Translations under genes and position numbers: made by a program
Source of the DNA: JABAAI01 sp965261955
GTDB lineage: Bacteria; Spirochaetota; Leptospiria; Leptospirales; Leptonemataceae
DNA length: 64,000 nucleotides
NCBI GenBank assembly: GCA_965261955.1
Contig: CBDHEM010000069.1
Span: forward strand, 1 to 64,000
Direction of reading: 5' to 3'
In this document: piece after piece, positions 54,636-63,301 of the stretch
How positions within the stretch are numbered: position 1 is the first letter of the stretch
Layout: every line of letters starts with the position of its first letter
Notes under the pieces: generated by a model
What the model saw: only the letters and a program-made list of their open reading frames with translations
Databases searched by the model: none
What the model was told of the DNA's origin: nothing

Positions 54636-55412
54636 TCATAATTTATCTTTTATATGATACAATTTTCTAAATTTGTGAAAGCTAACCAATACTATACAAA
54701 ATAGGCCATAACAAACCACAATCAAAGGTCCTGTTAATAAATCAAACAAGGTCGCCACAAACATACCTGTATTCACGGAAAGTAAGCCACAAATCCAAGC
54801 CGTTACATGCTTTCGTTTCGTATTTATTGCTGATAGAGCTGGTAAAATTAAGCTAGCAAATACGACATAGACACCTACCAATTGTACGGAAGACGTAATA
54901 GCTAATGAAAAGAGTAAATAAAAACTAAGCCCGTTTCTGTATCTCGAATCTTTGCTAAACCAAATTATAAGTACAAAAAGGTAAATAGGCGCATGACTCA
55001 AAATATCTAACCAAGTGACAAAAAGGATTTGGCCAGAAAGGAGATGTTGTAACTCTTCGCTGCCATGTGGATGCTCCGCTAATAATATCAAGGCCAAACA
55101 AGCAGCGATAACAAAACAGGAACCAATGATAGCTTCTTGCTGTTTTGGTGTTTTGCGTTCAATTAAGCGAAAAGCAAGGGCAGCAAGGACCGCCCCACTC
55201 AAGGCAATACCTTGTTTGAGCCACCAAGGAGGCTCAAATAGCCACAGACTAGCACCAATTAAGCAAAGTCCACTAATTTGAGCTACAGCTAGGTCAATAA
55301 AAATGATGCCTCTCTTGAGTACCTGAATGCCTAGAGGAGCATGAGTTAAGGAGATCATCAATCCAGCAATGAGAGCCGGGCCGATAATTTCAAATAATTC
55401 GTTATTTGGCAT
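54636..55412 (-). CDS. znuB: Metal (zinc/manganese) ABC transporter permease, ZnuB type
   Basis: 258 residues, family ABC-3. About seven to eight membrane helices; conserved LGIQVLKRGIIFIDLAVAQISGLC near 27-50 and LVGVYVVFASLILPALSA near 178-195. It overlaps the end of the binding-protein gene by 11 bases, so the two are translationally linked. The ATPase (ZnuC) expected in this set is missing here. znuB is given as a family symbol; the metal is not proven. Confidence 0.85.
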   Translation of the reverse strand: MPNNELFEIIGPALIAGLMISLTHAPLGIQVLKRGIIFIDLAVAQISGLCLIGASLWLFEPPWWLKQGIALSGAVLAALAFRLIERKTPKQQEAIIGSCFVIAACLALILLAEHPHGSEELQHLLSGQILFVTWLDILSHAPIYLFVLIIWFSKDSRYRNGLSFYLLFSLAITSSVQLVGVYVVFASLILPALSAINTKRKHVTAWICGLLSVNTGMFVATLFDLLTGPLIVVCYGLFCIVLVSFHKFRKLYHIKDKL

Positions 55413-56328
55413 TTTTTGAATCTAATAACAGTTTAATAGTTTGGTCAAAAAGACGAAACAGATCTGTAGCCTCCTTAGTACCCCCTATTGTATAAGGTAA
55501 AGTAAGAATAGGAATGCTACTCTTTTGGGAAAGCCACTGGCTAGGACTATTTGAAGCGTAAGGTGTACGGAGAATCGCTTGTATTGTTTTCTTACGCGCA
55601 AGCAACAACAATTTCTTTAAGTGACTAGTTGTAGGGGGTAGTCCTGGCTTAGGCTCCAAAGTATTAATAAGGCGTAAACCTAACCAATCAAAAAGATAGA
55701 CCCAGCTTTTATGGTGAGTAATATAAGCTTGCTTCCGCAAAGGCCTAGCTTTCTTTTCCCATAGCCGAATGGAATTTTGCCAACGCTTGGCAAAATTGTC
55801 ATAGCGCTTTTGATAGAAAATTTGATTTTTGGGATCTATTTTTCTTAGACGCTCCTTTAGCGCTTTGGCAACTTTTAGGATATTGTAAGGATTTGTATGA
55901 ACGTGAGGGTTGCCGCCCGGATGAATGTCTCCTAAGCTACGATCAACATACTTTGGCTTTTCCAAAACCCGCACATGATTGACAGCCATTATATATCCTA
56001 CTCGTCCCAGTTGTACACTGGCTTTGGCTTTTTGTAACAAAAGAGGCAACCAGCCAATTTCCAAACCACTACCAGAACAAAAGACAAGGTCGGCCTGTCT
56101 GATTTTTGCAATTAAGCTCGGACGAGCGCGTACGTAATGTGGATCTTGAAAGACGCTTGTAGCTGAATACACATCAACTTGGGCTGCTCCTATTTCTTTG
56201 CTGAGAGCCGCCCATTCTGGTAAACAGGCAAAAACTTTTAGTTTAGCCATTGCTGGACGTGGTATCACGTAAACCAATCCGATTGCGCATACAAAAATGA
56301 AGTGCCTTAATTTTGTATTTTTGATCAT
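55402..56328 (-). CDS. znuA: Metal-binding periplasmic protein, ZnuA type
   Basis: 308 residues. Signal peptide (FIFVCAIGLVYVIPRPAMA). Cluster A-1 (cluster 9) binding protein: first His ligand in FQDPHYVRARPS near 60, second in GNPHVHTNPYN near 138, third in ITHHKSWVYLF near 203, plus TTSHLKKL. It lacks the long His/Asp-rich loop of many ZnuA. The gene follows the outer-membrane protein in the same direction, across an inverted repeat, and precedes znuB. Zinc specificity is inferred. Confidence 0.86.
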   Translation of the reverse strand: MIKNTKLRHFIFVCAIGLVYVIPRPAMAKLKVFACLPEWAALSKEIGAAQVDVYSATSVFQDPHYVRARPSLIAKIRQADLVFCSGSGLEIGWLPLLLQKAKASVQLGRVGYIMAVNHVRVLEKPKYVDRSLGDIHPGGNPHVHTNPYNILKVAKALKERLRKIDPKNQIFYQKRYDNFAKRWQNSIRLWEKKARPLRKQAYITHHKSWVYLFDWLGLRLINTLEPKPGLPPTTSHLKKLLLLARKKTIQAILRTPYASNSPSQWLSQKSSIPILTLPYTIGGTKEATDLFRLFDQTIKLLLDSKNAK

Positions 56329-56357
56329 ATTTAGATTCTCCGCTTTTGTTTATAAAA

Positions 56358-56446
56358 TGAGACCATTGCATTCAGGCCTTTTGCAACTTTAAAGAGAACT
56401 ATAACAGTGCTTTTAAGCATATATAAATCCCAATGTAATGGTCTCA
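56358..56446. repeat. 89-bp inverted-repeat element between znuA and the OMP gene
   Basis: TGAGACCATTGCATT at 56358-56372 pairs with AATGTAATGGTCTCA at 56432-56446 (14 of 15). The 59-base spacer contains no gene. It may be a small MITE, or an RNA hairpin that separates expression of the OMP from znuAB. It differs from the 108-bp family. Confidence 0.7.
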
Positions 56447-56454
56447 AAACTCGA

Positions 56455-57798
56455 TTAATATTTATGTGCGGAATGTGCTCCTAAACTAACAATGTACTGA
56501 AGGATATATTGGTCGTCTTGGACCTTATGTCCACTTTCATCTTTCTTAGCCGTTAACTCTTCCCGGTTGTATTGAAAACGAATACGACTGAACTCGCTAT
56601 TTGTCCAGTCAAACATTACGCTAGTCGATTTTGGCTGAAAGTCACCCGAATCTAAAATACCTCCCTGTAAAGCTTCAGGTACTTCTGGAGCTTCTAAACG
56701 ACTATAACGTAGGCCAATGCGCCATTGTGGATGAAACTTGAATATCAGTTGGCCATACCAACCTCGAAATTGACCTAAAAAATCCACCTTGTTTGTTTTT
56801 GCCTCTTTGTCTTCATAAGATCCATCTTCAATTAGCCATAAGTATTCACCCTGTAGAATGATTTCCATGTTACGGGCATTACCAGTGGGTACCCAAATAT
56901 AGCGGAAGTCGGCAAGGTAAAGTCTTGTTGCCCCAATAAAAGAAAGTTTATTTTCATTACTTGAGCGACTTTGGTCTTCTGAAGACCTACCAACTAACTG
57001 AGAAGCGCCTAAGCGAAAACTATGATTGTCACCAATGTCACTACCAAATCGTACATAGCTAGACCAGCTTTGTCCACTATCACTAGAATTAGGATAATCA
57101 CGGCCATGAAAAGCACCAGCGCCAAGCTCAGTGTAAAAATCAATAGGAAGAACGTATGATAATTCTATACCATCATCATTAAAAGCATTGTTGAGGAAAG
57201 CTCGATAAGCTAAGGGACGGTCAGAAAAATCATCCACATGGTTATGGTGTTCATTGAGGTATCCAAGAGTCCAAAAAGCGCTGCCAATTTTAAGACTCAT
57301 ACCATCGAGTAAACTAAAGCCAGGTAAGGTTTGGATGTAAGCTTCCTCTAATTCTACAGTAACACCTCCACTTTCTTCTTCCTCTTCTTCATCATGTTCT
57401 CCACCATGAGCATGTTCTGCTAGAGCAAAGGTGATACTACCTAAAAATGCATTATCAGCATTAGCTGAAACATTGATTTCTGTGTGATCTACTGAGAAAC
57501 CTTCACTTGGACGTTCACCTTCCTCACCAATAGCAAAGCCTGGGATTTCACTTTCAGATTCACTAAATCTTAGATACTCACCGTTTAGAATTACACCAAA
57601 TGCAGGGTTAAAGCTTGTATCGAAAATTTTCCTTTGGGATGTAGCAGGTGTATCCAAACGGGTATCTAAACCTTGTTTTTTTGCAGTTTGAATATCTTCA
57701 GAAGGAACTGCTTGTAAGTGGGGTGTACTTAAAAGCATGGTTAGTGGGGTAATAAAATATACCCAGTGAAATGAACGAAATAAATTATAAAAATACAT
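56455..57798 (-). CDS. Outer-membrane beta-barrel protein with His/Glu-rich segment
   Basis: 447 residues. Signal peptide ends in LLSTPHLQA. The rest has alternating beta-strand composition and ends in an aromatic-rich, non-canonical C-terminus (YIVSLGAHSAHKY). Near 130-150 lies HAHGGEHDEEEEEESGG, a likely metal-binding loop, and further His pairs follow (NEHHNHVDDF). Similar porin-like proteins accompany zinc transporters in Proteobacteria, so outer-membrane zinc uptake is the likely role. AAGGAG sits 8 bases before the ATG. The sequence GAATATTATTATTTC lies about 35 bases before the start and may be a Fur/Zur-type operator (weak). Confidence 0.78.
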   Translation of the reverse strand: MYFYNLFRSFHWVYFITPLTMLLSTPHLQAVPSEDIQTAKKQGLDTRLDTPATSQRKIFDTSFNPAFGVILNGEYLRFSESESEIPGFAIGEEGERPSEGFSVDHTEINVSANADNAFLGSITFALAEHAHGGEHDEEEEEESGGVTVELEEAYIQTLPGFSLLDGMSLKIGSAFWTLGYLNEHHNHVDDFSDRPLAYRAFLNNAFNDDGIELSYVLPIDFYTELGAGAFHGRDYPNSSDSGQSWSSYVRFGSDIGDNHSFRLGASQLVGRSSEDQSRSSNENKLSFIGATRLYLADFRYIWVPTGNARNMEIILQGEYLWLIEDGSYEDKEAKTNKVDFLGQFRGWYGQLIFKFHPQWRIGLRYSRLEAPEVPEALQGGILDSGDFQPKSTSVMFDWTNSEFSRIRFQYNREELTAKKDESGHKVQDDQYILQYIVSLGAHSAHKY

Positions 57799-57977
57799 AT
57801 GAATAATTCTCCTTAATTTTTACTATGAAATAATAATATTCTAAAGTAAACTCAACGTACTAGGTTACACGTCTTGACATATAGAAGCTAAGTACAGAGA
57901 TTAATTACTTATAACTGTCTAAATAGACAAGAGTTAGCTAGCCTTAAGGTAAGCTGAGAAAACTTAGGGTAGAGGTT

Positions 57978-58301
57978 TTACGTTAAGGAGGGAGGAGCGC
58001 GGACATGTTTGTATACATGGAATTGATATCTATAAAATGAATCGGTATAAGTATGACGAAAGATTGAGTCCTGCTGTATACTTAAGCTAGTTTGAGAAAT
58101 AAAGGTAATCCGTGTTTTTTCAAACTGATGCAGCAAACGACAATCAAAATTACTCTCATATTGTGATTGGCTAATTCCATTGTTCTGCTGTATCTTATGT
58201 TGGTGGTTTATAGATCCACCTAGAATGAAGACAAAGCATATTGATGTAAGAAAACAGAGCTTCCTTTGATTATGGCTAGTTAATTTTTGTAAAGAGCCCA
58301 T
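57978..58301 (-). CDS. Small exported protein, 107 aa
   Basis: Starts MGSLQKLTSHNQRKL, then a hydrophobic segment (CFLTSICFVFILGGSI) that looks like a signal peptide, and a His/Gln-rich body (NHQHKIQQNNG, YRYQFHVYKH). It precedes the metal-uptake genes on the same strand by 180 bases. Function unknown; a periplasmic metal-related accessory role is a guess from position. The region 58302-58699 upstream shows no gene. Confidence 0.5.
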   Translation of the reverse strand: MGSLQKLTSHNQRKLCFLTSICFVFILGGSINHQHKIQQNNGISQSQYESNFDCRLLHQFEKTRITFISQTSLSIQQDSIFRHTYTDSFYRYQFHVYKHVRAPPSLT

Positions 58302-58699
58302 GGTTTCTTTGAATCATACTATGACTATCCGTCAATTTGTGTATTAGTAGCTGAAGGATTTAAGAAAGATGTAAGTATGTCAATTATAAAAAACTTTTTT
58401 TATTGAGAGAATTATATCCCATTCCCAAATAAGAGAAAAGCTTGCTAAAATACATTCAGATGAAAAAATACAACTGATCACTGACAGGGAAACTAAATAA
58501 ACAATACCATCTCTTACGAAGCATATCCAGGCAAGGTTTCTTACAATAAGGATACTACGTGTTATTGTAGCAAACAGTTATCTACTGATGCCGTATATCC
58601 ACGTCAAATTTTTAAATTTTTCGCATAGGTATTGCGCTTCCCTTGGCTGAAGCCAAATTCCATTAAGATATCCCTGGCCTAGCCTAATAAAGCTTATCC
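58302..58699. other. Gene-free stretch before the IS3 cluster
   Basis: AT-rich, with stops in all frames at short intervals. I recognise neither IS ends nor RNA genes. The 57978 gene's promoter should be near 58310-58370. Confidence 0.4.
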
Positions 58700-59429
58700 T
58701 GACCTATTCCAAAAGAGTGGACAGTCCACTTTAAGTTATGGAGGAAGAAAACATGGGTTTTATAACATGGGTTTTATAAAATGGAAACAAACACTATCAA
58801 GGCGTCTGCTAAACGCTATGATGAACAATTTAAAAAGGATACGGTATAGTAGACTTTACTGGATCAAAAATAAGCTTTTAGCAAAAAAAGTCTGTGAAGC
58901 TTTTGAGCTATCTGAAACTACACTCTATAAATGGCGTAGGAAATATGAGTTTAATAACTCTGATCCTAATCGTTCTATGGAGGTAGAATTGTATAGGCTT
59001 CGCAAAGAGTATTCTGAACTTCGTCAAGAAAGGGATATCTTAAAAAAGTCAGTAGCCATTTTCATAAAACCACAGAAATGAAGTTTCAATTTAGTGAAAA
59101 ATATCGCTCCTCATTTCCTGTGCAGAAAATGTGCTCTTTATTAACGATTTCAAGGAGCGGTTTTAATGTTTGGGTAAAACATAAAACAAGTAAAAGGGCT
59201 TTCGAGACACAAAAACTTGAAAATATGATTAGAGATATTTTTCATCAGGTTAAGGGTATTTATGGCTCTCCAAGGATTACGTCTGAATTGCATGAGATAG
59301 GATGTAAGCTTTCAGAAAATAGAGTAGCTAAAGTTATGAGAAATATAGGACTTTCTACCTGTGTATACAGTAATCAGAAGTGGAGGGCCAAACCACTTCT
59401 GCCTTAACGCTTACCCTATTTCTAAGAAG
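58700..59429 (+). mobile_element. IS3 copy, 3'-truncated
   Basis: Begins TGACCTATTCCAAAAGAG (decayed tip) and runs into the next IS3 copy at 59430 without spacer. orfA (58782 on) has a frameshift at GGTATAGTAGACTTTACTGG, but after it the frame is open to KKSVAIFIKPQK at 59081. orfB starts at 59078 and is open for 109 codons, then degenerates into LSTCVYSNQKW; the DDE region is absent. Confidence 0.82.
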
Positions 59430-59511
59430 TGACCTTCCCCAAAAAGAGTGGACAGTCCACTTTAACTTATGGAGGAAGAGAATATGGGTTTTATAACATG
59501 AGTTTTATAAC

Positions 59512-59805
59512 ATGAAAACAAACACTATCAAGGCGTCAGCTAAACGCTATGATGAACAATTTAAGAAGGATACGGTAGACTACTGGATCAAAAAGAAGAA
59601 ATTAGCAAAAGAGGTCAGTGAAGCTTTTGAGGTATCTGAAACTACACTCTATAAATGGCGTAGGAAATATGAGTTTAATAACTCTGATCCTAATCGTTCT
59701 ATAGAGGCGGAATTATCTAGGCTTCGCAAAGAGAATTCTGAACTTCGTCAAGAAAGGGATATCTTAAAAAAGTCAGTAGCCTTTTTCGAGAAACCACAGA
59801 AATAA
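59512..59805 (+). CDS. IS3-family OrfA, intact
   Basis: 97 residues: helix-turn-helix (FKKDTVDYWIKKKKLAKEV, VSETTLYKWRRKYEF) followed by a leucine-zipper-like coiled coil (RLRKENSELRQERDILKKSV). The only orfA in the window with no defect. The slippery string A-AAA-AAG lies near the end (59765-59772), in the 0 frame, as expected for -1 frameshifting to make OrfAB. It may act as a regulator of other copies. Confidence 0.85.
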   Translation: MKTNTIKASAKRYDEQFKKDTVDYWIKKKKLAKEVSEAFEVSETTLYKWRRKYEFNNSDPNRSIEAELSRLRKENSELRQERDILKKSVAFFEKPQK

Positions 59806-60675
59806 AGTTTCAATTTATTCAGAAACAGTGCTCCTCATCTCCTGTGCAGAAAATGCACTCTTGATTAACGATTTCAAGGAGCGGTTTTGATGTTTGGATA
59901 AAACATAAAACAAGTAAAAGGGCTTTCGAGACACAAAAACTTGAAAATATGATTAGAGATATTTTTCATACGTGTGAGGGCATTTATGGCTCTCCAATCT
60001 CTAATGATTACGTCAGAATTGCATGATATGCGATGTAAGGTTTCAGAAAATAGAGTAGCTAAAGTTATGAGAAATATAGGACTTTCTGCCCAAATTAAGC
60101 CTAAATTCAAGGTTCTGACTACAAATTCAGCTCATGCTTACCCTATTTCTAAGAACCTACTAGGACAGGAATTTAATATCCTTGAACCTAATAAGGTCTG
60201 GGTTTCTGATATCACTTACATTAAATCAGCCGTAGGTTGGTTATATCTATGTGTGATACTTGATTTATGTAGCAGAAAAATAGTTGGTTGGTCTCTTACA
60301 GATCACATGAGAACAGAAATGGTCATAGAAGCTTTGGACAGAGCCGTTACTCAAAATAAGCCTAAGAAGGGTCTGATTTTTCATTCTGACAGGGGAAGTC
60401 AATACGCGAGTTATCAATTTAGGAGCAAGCTTGATAAATATAGATTTGTATCAAGTATGAGCCGCAAAGGTAACTGTTATGATAATGCTGTTGCGGAGTC
60501 TTTTTTTGGGAGTTTGAAAATAGAGGAGGTATATAAAAATACATATCTAAATATATTTGAAGTTAGGAGAAATATTTTTGAGTATATTGAGGTATTTTAT
60601 AATAGGTGTCGAAAACATTCATTTTTAGGATATAAGAGTCCTATCAAATTTGAGGAAGAATATTATGCTGCTTAA
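59802..60675 (+). pseudogene. IS3-family orfB, N-terminal part broken
   Basis: Start ATG mutated to ATA, TGA at about 59862, and damage at 59967-60005 (CATACGTGTGAGGGC). From 59974 the frame is open: SDITYIKSAVGW, HSDRGSQYAS, AVAESFFGSLK, SPIKFEEEYYAA. Catalytic DDE is complete, but initiation and the N-terminal region are lost. Confidence 0.85.
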
Positions 60676-60722
60676 TGAAAAAAAAGCTAAAAAGGACTGT
60701 ACTAAATATTGGGGGAAGGTCA

Positions 60723-60827
60723 AGCATGAGCCGTATTGGTAGGCTTTGCGTTGATGGGCTTTGTGTTAGTAGGCTTTGTGTTGGTAGGCTTTGCCAAGGC
60801 AAAGTTAGAGCAAAGCTCCCGATATTA
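60723..60827 (-). repeat. GCAAAGC-rich repeat fragment
   Basis: GTAGGCTTTGCGTT, GTAGGCTTTGTGTT (twice) and GCCAAGGCAAAG; the reverse complement of phrases in 16371-16975. It lies between two IS3 pieces. Confidence 0.7.
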
Positions 60828-61098
60828 AGGTAACTGTTATGATCATGCTGTTGCAGAGTTTTTTTTGGGGAGTTTGAAAATAGAGGAGGTCTATAAAAAT
60901 ATATATCTAAATATATTTGAAGTTAGGAGAAATATTTTTGAGTATATTGAGGTATTTTATAATAGGCCTAGATGGAAAACATTCATTTTTAGGATATAAG
61001 AGTCCTATCAAATTTGAGGAAGAATACTATGCTGCTTAATATGCTGCTTAATGAAAAAAAAGCTAAAAAGGACTGTACTAAATATTGGGGGAAGGTCA
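60828..61098 (+). mobile_element. IS3 3' fragment
   Basis: Starts in the orfB text GGTAACTGTTATGATCATGC and runs to GGGGGAAGGTCA ending at 61098. Contains the last third of orfB with frameshifts. It abuts a truncated prophage protease gene on the right. Confidence 0.85.
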
Positions 61099-61346
61099 AT
61101 ATCTTCTACAGAGACTCCCATCCCAAAAGCAGTAAACAGATTTGAATACCTAAATATTGAGCCAACTATATGGATAACAGCGATCTCACCTTTCGTCTCG
61201 ATTGGATCTACTGGCTCTTCAGCTTGTGCTAAAAAATCATTCTCAACTTCCGACTTTTTTATGATTTCTTTTAGAGCAGGCTGTGTACATAGCCACGGCT
61301 TGCCTGACTCTACAGTAAGAAGCTGCCTATGTTTACGTTTGGACAT
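61099..61346 (-). pseudogene. Prophage S49-family (SppA-like) capsid protease, N-terminal part
   Basis: Reads KPWLCTQPALKEII and later GEIAVIHIVGSIFRYSNLFTAFGMGVSVEDI, the N-terminal hallmark of S49 proteases that process phage heads (lambda C-like; I-P-x-x-G-x-I-x-x-R/Y-x-N-x-x). It is cut at 61098 by an IS3 end, before the catalytic Ser/Lys. Initiates at ATG 61346 (MSKRKHRQLL). It is a prophage relic, next to a portal-protein tail on the same strand. Confidence 0.7.
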
Positions 61347-61437
61347 ATAGAATATGTCTCATCTTTCTGGTAAACGGTCAAAGTTTTTTTCCGTATTTCT
61401 AGCTTTACATCACGTGTATGGCTATTAGCCTGATCTT

Positions 61438-61707
61438 GTGAGTGCAGCTAAAGCCCTACATTTAATTGAAAAACTGACAGAGGCCAATATATCTAAGGAA
61501 ACAGCTACCGAGCTACTCGAATATGTAGAACAGAAACAAACCAATGCTGTCACAAAAGATTACTTTGAGGCCAGAATAACATCGGTAGAGGACAAGATAA
61601 CAGGGGTAGAAGAGAAGCTAGAAGCCAAAATAACAGGCTTGAAATTATTTACAGGCTTTAACACGGCTTTGCTACTGGCTATTTTAGCAAGGCTATTTTT
61701 GGGTTAG
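61438..61707 (+). CDS. Coiled-coil protein with C-terminal membrane anchor (DUF1640-like)
   Basis: 89 residues, start GTG at 61438. Helical N-terminus (KALHLIEKLTEANISKETATELLEYVE), coiled coil with three similar units (ITSVEDK, ITGVEEK, ITGLKLF) and a C-terminal helix (NTALLLAILARLFL). The order resembles the DUF1640/CCDC90 group. It lies antisense between the portal tail and the S49 protease, where lambda-like phages have no gene. No ribosome-binding site is obvious. Real-gene status is likely from its clean architecture. Confidence 0.62.
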   Translation: MSAAKALHLIEKLTEANISKETATELLEYVEQKQTNAVTKDYFEARITSVEDKITGVEEKLEAKITGLKLFTGFNTALLLAILARLFLG

Positions 61708-61714
61708 CCCTTTT

Positions 61715-61908
61715 TTATCTGTCGTGTTCTTCTAAGTTGACGTTGCTTGTGCCGATTAGTGCACGTTCCTTTTTCAGCTTCTGGATATTACGCTCAAAAT
61801 CGGTGCCGTTGAGCTCGGCACTCTCTCTGCTATAGGTACTTAAATTATTCTCAATACGCAGCTTTGCCGCCACGGTCTCTTTGACTGGGTCAATCTGCCC
61901 TGGGCTTG
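61715..61908 (-). pseudogene. Phage portal protein, C-terminal tail
   Basis: Reads PGQIDPVKETVAAKLRIENN and then ESAELNGTDFERNIQKLKKE, the C-terminal pattern of lambda-type portal proteins (P-x-x-I-D-P-x-K-E-x-x-A, then G-x-D-x-E-x-x-x-x-x-L-x-x-E). Stop at 61715. The rest is cut by the IS3 end at 61909. In lambda-like phages the protease gene follows the portal gene, as here. Confidence 0.65.
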
Positions 61909-62030
61909 TGACCTTCCCCCAAAAGAGTGGACAGTCCACTTTACATTATGGAGGAAGAAAACATGGAAACAAACACTATCAAGGCGTCAGCTAAACGCTA
62001 TGATGAACAATTTAAGAAGGATACGGTAGA
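61909..62030 (+). mobile_element. IS3 5' fragment (122 bp)
   Basis: TGACCTTCCCCC through orfA codons METNTIKASAKRYDEQFKKDTVD, then directly the tip of the next full copy. Such a head-to-tail partial copy fits insertion of one IS3 into another or unequal recombination. Confidence 0.88.
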
Positions 62031-62085
62031 TGACCTTCCCCCAAAAGAGTGGACAGTCCACTTTACATTATGGAGGAAGAAAACT

Positions 62086-62379
62086 ATGGAAACAAACACT
62101 ATCAAGGCGTCAGCTAAACGCTATGATGAACAATTTAAGAAGGATGCGGTAGACTACTGGATCAAAAAGAAGAAATTAGCAAAAGAGGTCAGTGAAGCTT
62201 TTGAGGTATCTGAAACTACACTCTATAAATAGCGTAGGAAATATGAGTTTAATAACGTTGATCCTAATCGTTCTATAGAGGCGGGATTGTCTAGGCTTTG
62301 CAAAGAGAATTCCGAACTTCGTCAAGAAAGGAATATCTTAAAAAAGTCAGTAGCCATTTTCCTCAAACTACAGAAATGA
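62086..62379 (+). pseudogene. IS3-family orfA with a nonsense codon
   Basis: 97-codon orfA, intact except that TGG (Trp in TTLYKWRRKYE) is TAG at about 62230. Start METNTIKASAKRY. Ends KKSVAIFLKLQK, with stop overlapping orfB ATG as ATGA. The slippery A-AAA-AAG at about 62339-62345 is retained in the 0 frame. Confidence 0.88.
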
Positions 62380-63242
62380 AGTTTCAATTTATTAAGAAAC
62401 ATCGCTCCTCATTTCCTGTGCAGAAAATGTGCTCTTTATTAACGATTTCAAGGAGCGGTTTTGATGTTTGGATAAAACATAAAACAAGTAAAAGGGCTTT
62501 CGAGACACAAAAACTTGAGAATATGATTAGAGATATTTTTCATAAGTTTAAGGGTATTTATGGCTCTCCAAGGATTACGTCAGAATTGCATGATATGGGA
62601 TGTAAGGTTTCAGAAAATAGAGTAGCTAAAGTCATGAGAAATATAGGACTTTCTGCCCAAATTAAGCCTAAATTCAAGGTTCTGACTACAAATTCAGCTC
62701 ATGCTTACCCTATTTCTAAGAACTTACTAGGACAGGAATTTAATATCCTTGAACCTAATAAGGTCTGGGTTTCTGATATCACTTACATTAAATCAGCCGT
62801 AGGTTGGTTATATCTATGTGTGATACTTGATTTATGTAGCAGAAAAATAATTGGTTGGTCTCTTACAGATCACATGAGAACAGAAATGGTCATAGAAGCT
62901 TTGGCCAGAGCTGTTACTCAAAATAAGCCTAAGAAGGGTCTGATTTTTCATTCTGACAGGGGAAGTCAATACGCGAGTTATCAATTTAGAAGCAAGCTTG
63001 ATAAATATGGATTTGTATCAAGTATGAGCCGCAAAGGTAACTGTTATGATAATGCTGTTGCGGAGTCTTTTTTTGGAAGTTTGAAAATAGAGGAGGTATA
63101 TAAAAATACATATCTAAATATATTTGAAGTTAGGAGAAATATTTTTGAGTATATTGAGGTATTTTATAATAGGCGTAGAAAACATTCATTTTTAGGATAT
63201 AAGAGTCCTATCAAATTTGAGGAAGAATACTATGCTGCTTAA
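62376..63242 (+). CDS. IS3-family OrfB transposase, full length
   Basis: 288 residues from ATG 62376 (MKFQFIKKHR). HTH_21 domain (YGSPRITSELHDMGCKVSENRVAKVMR), then the rve integrase core with Asp in VWVSDITYIKS, Asp in IFHSDRGSQYAS and Glu in NAVAESFFGSLKIEE, 35 residues apart as in D-D(35)-E. The frame is open upstream through the A6G site (YLKKVSSHFPQTTE), so an OrfAB fusion could form if orfA were read. Because orfA of this copy has a stop, activity would depend on another copy. Confidence 0.92.
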   Translation: MKFQFIKKHRSSFPVQKMCSLLTISRSGFDVWIKHKTSKRAFETQKLENMIRDIFHKFKGIYGSPRITSELHDMGCKVSENRVAKVMRNIGLSAQIKPKFKVLTTNSAHAYPISKNLLGQEFNILEPNKVWVSDITYIKSAVGWLYLCVILDLCSRKIIGWSLTDHMRTEMVIEALARAVTQNKPKKGLIFHSDRGSQYASYQFRSKLDKYGFVSSMSRKGNCYDNAVAESFFGSLKIEEVYKNTYLNIFEVRRNIFEYIEVFYNRRRKHSFLGYKSPIKFEEEYYAA

Positions 63243-63301
63243 TATGCTGCTTAATGAAAAAAAAGCTAAAAAGGACTGTACTAAATATTGGGGGAAGGTC
63301 A

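Larger units (their letters stand above)
59430..60722 (+). mobile_element. IS3 copy with complete ends, orfB broken at the start
   Basis: TGACCTTCCCC at 59430 and GGGGGAAGGTCA ending at 60722. orfA is intact. orfB has lost its ATG (ATAAAG) and its first about 60 codons contain stops, but the integrase part is open. Confidence 0.88.
62031..63301 (+). mobile_element. IS3-family element, 1271 bp, best preserved
   Basis: TGACCTTCCCCC at 62031, GGGGGAAGGTCA ending at 63301. orfB is complete; orfA has one stop. Both ends and length define the element for the window. IS3 family is assigned from the orfA HTH/coiled coil, the orfB DDE core and the A6G frameshift signal. Confidence 0.92.

Noticed and set aside
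58767..59081. Complete orfA starting MGFIKWKQTLSRR
   Set aside because: The first about 25 codons are out-of-frame IS3 text; a frameshift joins them to the orfA body, so this is a pseudogene within the 58700-59429 copy.
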